A model generated the notes under the pieces. It made no database searches and was not told the DNA's origin. It was given only the letters and a program-made list of their open reading frames with translations. A program made the translations under genes and the position numbers. Shown here piece by piece: positions 1-4,547 of a stretch of 21,230 nt of DNA. This DNA is from a virus. The stretch is from IMG/VR virus record IMGVR_UViG_3300025647_000336, positions 1 through 21,230 of that record; one strand, 5' to 3'. Position 1 is the stretch's first letter. Every line of letters starts with the position of its first letter.

Positions 1-126
1 AACAAGTTAGTACATGAACGAATACCAAAGAAGACATCCATAGGAAGAAATCCAAAGAAGTCTAGTATGAACAAATCTAAGAAAAGATCCTTTAAAAAAT
101 ATAGAGGTCAAGGAAAACCACAATAA
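1..126 (+). CDS. C-terminal part of a small basic phage protein (5' end outside window)
   Basis: The first frame is open from base 1 to a TAA at 124-126, giving the last 41 residues of a protein whose start lies upstream. The visible part begins with a segment reading roughly KLVHERIPKKTSIG and ends with KKYRGQGKPQ. It is very rich in Lys and Arg and has no hydrophobic segment. Small proteins with the pattern 'P-K-K-T-S-I/Q-G ... N-K-(S/H) ... (W/F)-K-x-Y-R-G-Q-G' are familiar to me from marine T7-like phages, where their function is unknown. The charge suggests nucleic-acid contact, which is inference only. It is followed by a 69-base gap, so it probably ends an upstream transcription or translation block. 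Confidence 0.7.
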   Translation, partial: NKLVHERIPKKTSIGRNPKKSSMNKSKKRSFKKYRGQGKPQ

Positions 127-195
127 ATTATTGGTGCGTTTAAAAATTTTTTTTTATTCTATAGGTTCGTTTCTTTCATTTAAATAGGAGGAAAT
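127..195 (+). promoter_or_regulatory. Intergenic leader with motif GGTGCGTTTAAA, T-run and strong ribosome binding site
   Basis: This 69-base gap is one of only three sizeable non-coding spacers in the window. It holds GGTGCGTTTAAA at 133-144, a looser relative of the 13-base motif found at 2764, 7359 and 18349. A run of nine T follows at 147-155, and then TATAGG at about 160-165. A near-perfect Shine-Dalgarno AGGAGG lies at 186-191, just ahead of the ATG at 196. No GC-rich stem precedes the T-run, so I do not call it a terminator. A promoter role is inferred from position and motif sharing; the ribosome binding site is directly visible. Confidence 0.4.
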
Positions 196-393
196 ATGAA
201 TTACAAAGTAAATATATGGAAAGATGACACTCTTAAAAGAGAGATTGTATATTCTGCAGATAATGATATACAAGCAATACAAATGGCAAGTGCTGCCACA
301 CCAGATGGATGTAGATCAACTTATGAAGAAATAACAGAGGAGCAAATATGGCTTATGGAAAAAAAGGAAACACCTCAAAAAGAGGGAGTTTAA
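196..393 (+). CDS. Small hypothetical phage protein, 65 aa
   Basis: The gene encodes a soluble 65-residue protein of unknown function. It starts at an ATG four bases after a strong AGGAGG Shine-Dalgarno, which makes the start secure. The N-terminus MNYKVNIWKDD looks like a beta strand. It is followed by an alanine-rich, probably helical stretch around residues 26-36 (AIQMASAATPDGC) and an acidic then Lys-rich C-terminal tail. There is no signal peptide or membrane segment. The last 46 bases overlap the following short gene at 348 in another frame. I do not recognise the family; the strong ribosome binding site and leading position after a spacer argue that it is really translated. Confidence 0.7.
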   Translation: MNYKVNIWKDDTLKREIVYSADNDIQAIQMASAATPDGCRSTYEEITEEQIWLMEKKETPQKEGV

Positions 394-461
394 GTAAAAA
401 ACAACAAACATTACCAACTGCTTTAAAAAAGAAAATAATGGCTGCTAAGAAAAAGAAGTAA
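348..461 (+). CDS. Very small basic phage protein, 37 aa
   Basis: A 37-codon gene is readable from an ATG at 348 to the TAA at 459-461. A GAGGAG ribosome binding site sits at about 337-343, inside the preceding gene. The protein starts MAYGKKGNTSKRG, contains a QQTLPTALKKKI segment and ends in AAKKKK, so it is extremely Lys-rich. Short proteins that start MAYGKK and carry 'Q-Q-x-x-L-P-x-x-L-K-K-K-I' are common upstream of terminase genes in marine podoviruses; their role is unknown. The stop overlaps the next ATG as TAATG, the junction style used throughout this window, which supports it as a real gene. It overlaps the upstream gene by 46 bases. Nucleic-acid binding is only a guess from charge. 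Confidence 0.75.
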   Translation: MAYGKKGNTSKRGSLSKKQQTLPTALKKKIMAAKKKK

Positions 462-748
462 TGGCAACCAAAGAAGAAAAAATATGGATGGATAAGGTAG
501 CAAGTCTTGGCTGCTATGTATGTCAACGACCTGCTTCCTTACATCATATAAGACCAAAAGGAACTGGAATGGGAAGAAGAACTTCTCATTTTCATGTAAT
601 ACCTTTATGCTATGACCATCATCAAGGACAGTTTTCAATTCATATGTCAAAAAAATCTTTTGAAAAACAATACGGAACTGAAACTGAAATTTTAGAAATT
701 GTTAAACAAAAAGTTAAGGAAGAAGAATGTCGTTCATCAATACTTTAA
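461..748 (+). CDS. HNH endonuclease, Ref-like (RecA-dependent nuclease family resemblance)
   Basis: This 95-residue protein is predicted to be a metal-dependent DNA endonuclease with a zinc-bound HNH fold. A C-x-x-C pair lies at Cys18/Cys21. The catalytic-type His-His-Ile is at 28-30 and 'GTGMGRRTSH' at 34-43. 'IPLC-x-x-HH' at 47-54 supplies Cys50, His53 and His54, and 'IH' at 60-61 precedes the 'F-E-x-x-Y-G-T-E' helix. This order matches the Ref-like HNH proteins of phage P1 type, which nick DNA at RecA-bound sites; dependence on RecA here is not shown by the sequence. It starts at the TAATG junction with the 37-aa gene and overlaps the next gene by 22 bases. Its place just ahead of the large terminase could mean a role in packaging or in host DNA breakdown. 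Confidence 0.85.
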   Translation: MATKEEKIWMDKVASLGCYVCQRPASLHHIRPKGTGMGRRTSHFHVIPLCYDHHQGQFSIHMSKKSFEKQYGTETEILEIVKQKVKEEECRSSIL

Positions 749-915
749 GTTTAAAAGATCGAAGAAGATTAAGAACTATTGTTAAAAGAGTACATCTTGC
801 ACATTATCCTACTCATATGATTACAGACTATGAGGCAGATAAACTTGTTGAAGCTTTTGGTGAAGAAACAGTTTATAATCTGTTAAAGGAAAATGTAGGT
901 AAGAATGTCGACTAA
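727..915 (+). CDS. Conserved small phage protein preceding the large terminase, 62 aa
   Basis: A 62-residue, mostly helical, basic-then-acidic protein. The N-terminal part carries a D-R-R-R-L-R-T-I-V-K-R helix (about residues 11-21), then H-Y-P-T-H-M-I-T-D-Y-E-A-D-K (26-39) and a C-terminal helix. Proteins with 'DRRRLR-x-I-V-K-R-V-H ... P-T-H-x-I-T-D-x-E-A-D-K' are, to my recollection, conserved next to terminase genes in marine and alphaproteobacterial podophages, without assigned function. It overlaps the HNH gene by 22 bases and the terminase gene by 11, so it is translationally locked between them. No other candidate for a small terminase subunit is visible in the window. The protein is shorter than typical small terminases, so that role is speculative. 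Confidence 0.75.
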   Translation: MSFINTLSLKDRRRLRTIVKRVHLAHYPTHMITDYEADKLVEAFGEETVYNLLKENVGKNVD

Positions 916-2434
916 ATTTGATTACAAGCCAGAAGGTATAACACTCAAACAATTTATGAAGTCTAATGACTTCTTTAGAGGATTAAGAGGGCCAGTTGGA
1001 TCTGGTAAATCTGTTGCTTGTTGTGTTGAAATATTTAGAAGATGTTTATTGCAAGAAAAAAACAAAGAAGGCAAACGTAAATCAAGATGGGCAGTAATTA
1101 GAAATACTAATCCACAATTAAGAACTACTACAATTAAAACTTGGTTAGATTGGTTTCCAGAAGATACTTGGGGAAACTTTGCCTGGAGTGTACCTTATAC
1201 TCATAGAATAGTTAAAGGTGATTTAGATGTAGAAGTTATATTCTTAGCTCTTGATAGACCGGAAGATGTAAAGAAATTATTATCTTTAGAACTTACTGGT
1301 GTTTGGGTTAATGAAGCTAGAGAAATACCTAAATCAATTATAGATGCTTGTACAATGAGGGTAGGAAGATTTCCATCTATGAGAGATGGTGGTGCTACTT
1401 GGTATGGAGTTATTGCAGATACCAATGCACCAGAAGAAGATCATTGGTGGCCTATAATGGCAGCTGATGTTCCAGTACCAGATCATATTTCTAGAGATGA
1501 AGCTTTAATGTTAATCAAACCAGATAACTGGAGTTTTTATACTCAACCATCTGCTATGTTAGAACAAAAAGAAAATGGAAGTATTACTGGTTATGAGTTT
1601 AATGAAAAAGCAGAAAACAAATCTAATCTTACAGAAAATTATTATCCTAATATTATTAGAGGTAAAACAAAAGGATGGATTGATGTTTATGTTTTAAATA
1701 AACTTGGATCTATTGAAGAAGGTAAACCTGTTTATCCAAACTTTAAACAAGAAATACATTGCGCTGCTGAAGACTTAGAAGTTAATCCTTATCAACCAAT
1801 TTATATTGGAGTTGACTTTGGTTTAACTCCTGCTGCTGTTTTTGGACAAAGATTAGTTACAGGTAGATGGCATTTATTAAATGAGCTTGTATGTTTTGAT
1901 ATGGGTGTAATTAGATTTTCTGAATTATTAAGAACAGAAATAGCAAAAAATTATAAAGGTATGGAAATACATATTTACGGAGATCCTGCTGGAGATTTTA
2001 GATCTCAAACAGATGAAAGAACTCCATTTCAAATTATGCGACAGAATGGATTAAAAGCTAGTCCAGCTCCATCTAATGATGTTGCACTTAGAATAGAATC
2101 TGTAGATTCAGCATTATGTAGATTACTTGATGGTAAACCTGGTTTATTGCTAGACAAAAAATGTATTACTCTTAAAAAAGGTTTTAATGGTGGTTATCAT
2201 TATAGAAGACTACAAGTATCTGGAGATAGATATGATGAGAAACCTTTAAAGAATAGATACTCCCACGTTCACGATGCACTTCAATATTTAATGATGGGAG
2301 CTGGTGAAGGTAGAACTATTTTATCTGGACAACCTACTAAGAAAGTAACTGTTGCTAAAAAAGAATGGGATGTCTTTGCAAAACATAAACCAAGAAAAAG
2401 GCAAGTATGGGATCTGTTCAAGAAGAATGGTTAA
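905..2434 (+). CDS. terL: Terminase large subunit (packaging ATPase and nuclease)
   Basis: The packaging motor that pumps phage DNA into the prohead through the portal and cuts the concatemer. The 509-residue length is normal for the family. The N-terminal ATPase shows Walker A G-P-V-G-S-G-K-S at 29-36. A Walker-B-like segment V-W-V-N-E-A-R-E lies at 133-140; the Asn in place of the usual Asp before Glu is typical of this podophage subgroup in my memory. An R-V-G-R-F-P-S motif follows at 152-158. The C-terminal RNase-H-like nuclease shows Asp304 in I-G-V-D-F-G-L-T-P, Asp360 in Y-G-D-P-A-G-D and Asp457 in H-V-H-D-A-L-Q-Y, the expected three-acid arrangement. The start overlaps the previous gene by 11 bases. 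Unlike T7, where the terminases close the late region, this gene stands upstream of the portal. Confidence 0.95.
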   Translation: MSTKFDYKPEGITLKQFMKSNDFFRGLRGPVGSGKSVACCVEIFRRCLLQEKNKEGKRKSRWAVIRNTNPQLRTTTIKTWLDWFPEDTWGNFAWSVPYTHRIVKGDLDVEVIFLALDRPEDVKKLLSLELTGVWVNEAREIPKSIIDACTMRVGRFPSMRDGGATWYGVIADTNAPEEDHWWPIMAADVPVPDHISRDEALMLIKPDNWSFYTQPSAMLEQKENGSITGYEFNEKAENKSNLTENYYPNIIRGKTKGWIDVYVLNKLGSIEEGKPVYPNFKQEIHCAAEDLEVNPYQPIYIGVDFGLTPAAVFGQRLVTGRWHLLNELVCFDMGVIRFSELLRTEIAKNYKGMEIHIYGDPAGDFRSQTDERTPFQIMRQNGLKASPAPSNDVALRIESVDSALCRLLDGKPGLLLDKKCITLKKGFNGGYHYRRLQVSGDRYDEKPLKNRYSHVHDALQYLMMGAGEGRTILSGQPTKKVTVAKKEWDVFAKHKPRKRQVWDLFKKNG

Positions 2435-2820
2435 TATATTTTTATGAAGCTAGTGATCATCCTTATCCAGAATGGTTAAGATTTCTTAAAAAAGGATTTA
2501 AACATTGTGGAGCTTTATCTTATAATTCCAAAAATGATATATGGGTTCATTTAGAATTTACTCATGCAGGAATTAGATTATCATTTCTAGAAAAAAAAGA
2601 ACTTGAATCTATGCTTGGGTATTTAAAACAATTCAAAGTATTAAGATGCCCAGTAAAAAATGAATGGCATATGCTAAGAATTAAAGATACGACCTGTGTT
2701 ACATTTATTATGAGATTAATTGGATTTTATAAATGGTATATTCTTACACCTTATCAGCTTTATTGTGCGTTGATTAAAGCAGGATATAAGTCATTTTGGG
2801 ATCAAGATGCCAAAACCTAA
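2407..2820 (+). CDS. Phage protein, possible permuted papain-like (NlpC/P60-type) fold, 137 aa
   Basis: A 137-residue protein overlapping the terminase end by 28 bases. The only upstream in-frame ATG compatible with the fold is the one at 2407. Two islands stand out. The first is F-K-H-C-G-A-L at 31-37, followed by a D-I-W-V-H-L-E strand. The second is T-T-C-V-T-F-I-M-R-L-I-G-F at 95-107, followed by L-T-P-Y-Q-L-Y at 113-119. His first (His33) and Cys later (Cys97) at the head of a hydrophobic helix is the order seen in circularly permuted papain-like peptidases and amidases of phages. I recall similar 'H-C-x-x-x ... C-x-x-x-V-K-R-x-L-G ... T-P-Y-Q-L' proteins next to phage terminases. Enzymatic activity is not proven: a third catalytic residue is not obvious. 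No signal peptide or membrane segment is seen. Confidence 0.75.
   Translation: MGSVQEEWLIYFYEASDHPYPEWLRFLKKGFKHCGALSYNSKNDIWVHLEFTHAGIRLSFLEKKELESMLGYLKQFKVLRCPVKNEWHMLRIKDTTCVTFIMRLIGFYKWYILTPYQLYCALIKAGYKSFWDQDAKT
2764..2776 (+). promoter_or_regulatory. Candidate phage promoter motif TGTGCGTTGATTA (copy 1)
   Basis: This 13-base string differs at only one position from the copy at 7359 and one from the copy at 18349 (shared pattern TGTGCGTWGWTTA). It lies inside the end of the preceding gene, 43 bases before the ATG at 2807, at the head of the cluster of small head-region genes. GTGCG is unusual in a genome this AT-rich. The motif and spacing are seen directly; the promoter function is inference. 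Confidence 0.35.
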
Positions 2821-2956
2821 AAAAACATTACAGGAAATTATTGATGAAATGAGAGATCTTCAAGCTCATGAAGATGATTTACTGGATGAAATGGAAGCTA
2901 ATATGGGATCTTTAATATCAGATGATTTAGAAGATATAGATGAGGAGAATTTATAA
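2807..2956 (+). CDS. Small acidic hypothetical protein, 49 aa
   Basis: A 49-codon gene readable from the ATG at 2807 to the TAA at 2954-2956. It overlaps the preceding gene by 14 bases and joins the next gene by a one-base TAATG overlap. The protein starts MPKPKKTLQEII and is then almost entirely acidic and helical, with D-E-M-R-D-L-Q and E-D-D-L-L-D-E-M-E segments, and ends in D-E-E-N-L. A heptad-like spacing of Leu/Ile/Met suggests a short coiled coil. No family is recognised. Its overlaps on both sides, and the GAGGAG near its end that serves the next gene, fit a real translated gene. It could pair with the strongly basic proteins downstream, but this is only a charge-based thought. Confidence 0.7.
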   Translation: MPKPKKTLQEIIDEMRDLQAHEDDLLDEMEANMGSLISDDLEDIDEENL

Positions 2957-3156
2957 TGGGCGGAATATTTAAACAAGATACACCACCTAGAGATGATACG
3001 CTTGAAAAACAAATGGAAGCTGAAAGATTAGCAGAAGAAGAAAGAGCTGCTGCTCTTGCAGCTGCTAATGAAAAACGTAAAAATAAAATTGCAAGAGGTA
3101 TCATTGGTCAAAGATCTTTATTTGGTCAAGCTGGTGGTAGAGGATTTTTTGGATAA
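2956..3156 (+). CDS. Small conserved virion-region protein, 66 aa
   Basis: This 66-residue protein begins with MGGIF and a Pro-rich stretch (PP at 10-11), then a long charged helix at about residues 16-47 (E-A-E-R-L-A-E-E-E-R-A-A and onward). It ends in a Gly-rich tail G-Q-A-G-G-R-G-F-F-G. Short proteins starting MGG-(L/I)-F with proline, then a Glu/Ala/Arg helix, then a Gly tail are common between terminase and portal genes in podophages and have no established function. A GAGGAG ribosome binding site lies at 2942-2947 and the start is the TAATG junction. The helix may form a coiled coil; no membrane segment is present. Confidence 0.75.
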   Translation: MGGIFKQDTPPRDDTLEKQMEAERLAEEERAAALAAANEKRKNKIARGIIGQRSLFGQAGGRGFFG

Positions 3157-3428
3157 TGGTAGCCAAAGTCTATCAGAATCCTAAAGGTGGATTAAATGCT
3201 AAAGGTCGTGCTTACTTTAAAAGAAAAGAAGGATCGAACCTTAAAGCACCTGTAAAAAAAGGAACTAATCCACGAAGGGTTTCATTTGCTGCAAGGTTTG
3301 CAGGAATGAAGGGCTCAATGAAAGATTCTAAAGGCAGACCTACTAGAAAAGCCTTAGCATTAAAAGCTTGGGGATTTGGTAGTGTTGAAGCTGCAAGAAA
3401 CTTTGCAAATAGACATAAAAAAAAATAA
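3156..3428 (+). CDS. Basic DUF6321-like phage protein, 90 aa
   Basis: A strongly basic 90-residue protein. The order of motifs is G-G-L-N-A-K-G-R-A-Y-F-K at 11-22, then E-G-S-N-L-K-A-P-V at 25-33. S-F-A-A-R-F-A-G-M-K-G at about 43-53 is followed by S-K-G-R-P-T-R-K-A-L-A-L-K-A-W-G. This matches my memory of DUF6321-type proteins of cyanophages and other marine phages ('G-L-x-x-K-G-R ... x-G-S-N-L-K-x-P-V ... S-F-x-A-R-M-x-G'). The biochemical role is not established; the charge fits nucleic-acid binding. It is joined at both ends by TAATG overlaps and sits next to a second basic protein, suggesting that the two are made together. Confidence 0.8.
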   Translation: MVAKVYQNPKGGLNAKGRAYFKRKEGSNLKAPVKKGTNPRRVSFAARFAGMKGSMKDSKGRPTRKALALKAWGFGSVEAARNFANRHKKK

Positions 3429-3802
3429 TGTCTACAGCAAAGAAAACTAAACCTGCTTTATGGGCAAGAGCTAAAGCTCAAGCCAAAGCAAAGATGGGAG
3501 GAAAGCACAGTGCGAGAGCTATGCAACTTGCTGTCAAGATATATAAAAAAGCAGGTGGAGGGTATAGCGGAACTAGGTCAAGTTCCAATAAACTCTCAAA
3601 GTGGAGTAAACAAAAATGGAGAACAAGTAGTGGAAAAAAATCTGAAGGCAAACGAAGATACCTACCTGATAAAGCTTGGAAAGCTCTTACAGCAAAAGAA
3701 AAAGCTGCAACTAACAAGGCTAAAGCAAGTGGTAATAAAAAAGGAAAACAATTTGTTAAACAACCAAAAGCAATCGCAGCAAAAACAAAAAGATTTAGAT
3801 GA
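3428..3802 (+). CDS. Basic DUF5872-like phage protein, 124 aa
   Basis: A 124-residue protein dominated by Lys, Arg and Ala. The recognisable part runs A-L-W-A-R-A-K (10-16), K-H-S-A-R-A-M-Q-L-A-V-K-I-Y-K-K-A-G-G-G-Y (26-46), S-N-K-L-S-K-W-S-K-Q-K-W (53-64), R-R-Y-L-P-D-K-A-W (76-84), then L-T-x-K-E-K-A-A-T-N. This order corresponds to the DUF5872 family as I remember it, found in marine phages and some large eukaryotic viruses, of unknown function. The 'S-A-R-x-x-Q-x-A-V-x-x-Y-K-K-x-G-G' part resembles a small helical DNA-binding-like module. It follows the DUF6321-like gene with a one-base overlap and has no visible Shine-Dalgarno, which suggests translation by re-initiation. A 102-codon open frame inside it is a shadow. 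Confidence 0.8.
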   Translation: MSTAKKTKPALWARAKAQAKAKMGGKHSARAMQLAVKIYKKAGGGYSGTRSSSNKLSKWSKQKWRTSSGKKSEGKRRYLPDKAWKALTAKEKAATNKAKASGNKKGKQFVKQPKAIAAKTKRFR

Positions 3803-3879
3803 TGAAATTTATAGATAAAATTATTTTTAAAGTTAAAGTATTAATTATAGAACTTAAAAACAAATGGAGGAATAAATAA
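3799..3879 (+). CDS. Putative micro-protein, 26 aa, amphipathic
   Basis: Twenty-six codons from an ATG at 3799 (a second ATG follows at 3802) to the TAA at 3877-3879. The first ATG overlaps the TGA of the upstream gene and the stop overlaps the next ATG as TAATG, so it fills a 76-base gap exactly. The peptide is M-M-K-F-I-D-K-I-I-F-K-V-K-V-L then I-I-E-L-K-N-K-W-R-N-K: alternating hydrophobic and Lys residues, likely an amphipathic helix that could lie on a membrane. No family is recognised. The GGAGG at 3865-3869 inside it serves the downstream gene. It could also be a chance reading frame in a short spacer. Confidence 0.45.
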   Translation: MMKFIDKIIFKVKVLIIELKNKWRNK

Positions 3880-4547
3880 TGCCTTACGGATATGGATCTA
3901 CAAATAGAGAAAGAGGAGCTGAGAAAGCTAGAAGCTCATCTTCATCTAGCAAATCTAAATCATCTAGTGCAAAATCTAGTAACACTAAATCTAATAATTT
4001 AGGTAAATCTACTAATTTAGGTGATAATGATAGACAATCTTATAGCGCAAAACAATATACTAATTCTGGTATTAGTGCTTCAAAAATAAGATCAAGTAAA
4101 GAATCTTTTCAAAATTCTGCTCAAGATTCTTTAGGAAAATTAAGATTAGATAATTATAGTGTTAAAGATAATTTACCAAAATTTATACCTGAAACATTAA
4201 GAACAGTTTATAGTGTTGTTGGTCAACACCTATTTGAAACTAACAGAAAATTTTTTAGAGAAAAAGTTTTAAAAAGCAAAAATTCAAGTAAATTTAAAAA
4301 TACTCTGGATTCATACTCTAATTATATCAGAGATAGATTATCTGGAACTATAGATGCTTATGGTAATTTAAAACCTACAGCTGATAGTAATGTTGAACCA
4401 AGAGAAATACAAAAAAAAGTTATTGCAGAAATGCAAAAAGAAGTTGATTCTTTAGAACCAGAAAAGAAAATTACAGCTCAAAGAAAAGTATTTAAAAACT
4501 ATAGATCATCTTTAAGAAGAAAATTTTTAATGGAAGAACCTATTTAA
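3879..4547 (+). CDS. Hypothetical head-region protein with Ser/Lys-rich N-terminus, 222 aa
   Basis: The protein starts MPYGYGSTNRERG. Residues 19-60 are low-complexity Ser, Lys and Asn (runs such as SSSSSS and KSKSSS) and look disordered. The remaining part is probably helical, with P-K-F-I-P-E-T-L-R-T-V-Y in the middle. A charged C-terminal region (E-I-Q-K-K-V-I-A-E-M-Q-K-E-V-D and K-N-Y-R-S-S-L-R-R-K-F) follows. A clear ribosome binding site, TGGAGG at 3864-3869, precedes the ATG, and the end joins the portal gene by TAATG. Its position directly before the portal and the presence of a disordered basic N-terminus would suit an internal head or packaging-associated protein, but I recognise no family and assign no function. 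Confidence 0.75.
   Translation: MPYGYGSTNRERGAEKARSSSSSSKSKSSSAKSSNTKSNNLGKSTNLGDNDRQSYSAKQYTNSGISASKIRSSKESFQNSAQDSLGKLRLDNYSVKDNLPKFIPETLRTVYSVVGQHLFETNRKFFREKVLKSKNSSKFKNTLDSYSNYIRDRLSGTIDAYGNLKPTADSNVEPREIQKKVIAEMQKEVDSLEPEKKITAQRKVFKNYRSSLRRKFLMEEPI
3987..4022 (+). repeat. Tandem 18-base repeat, two copies
   Basis: AAATCTAATAATTTAGGT at 3987-4004 is followed directly by the same 18 bases with one change (A to C) at 4005-4022. In protein it reads K-S-N-N-L-G then K-S-T-N-L-G inside the disordered N-terminus of the surrounding gene. It looks like a recent in-frame slippage duplication in low-complexity coding DNA. Confidence 0.75.

Noticed and set aside
133-155. Terminator at the nine-T run
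   Set aside because: No stem of useful strength precedes the T-run, so an intrinsic terminator is not supported.
155-170. T7-promoter-like CTATAGG in the first intergenic gap
   Set aside because: Only the last seven bases resemble the T7 consensus; the rest of the promoter is missing and the same string occurs inside the fibre gene near 19417.
423-650. 75-codon open frame on the - strand
   Set aside because: It lies opposite the HNH gene, whose metal-binding motifs are clear; the reverse product is a low-complexity run of Phe and Leu typical of an antisense reading of AT-rich DNA.
3510-3818. 102-codon open frame on the + strand in another frame
   Set aside because: It overlaps the DUF5872-like gene almost fully. 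That frame has recognisable family motifs and coupled junctions, while this one is Lys/Gln-rich without motifs.
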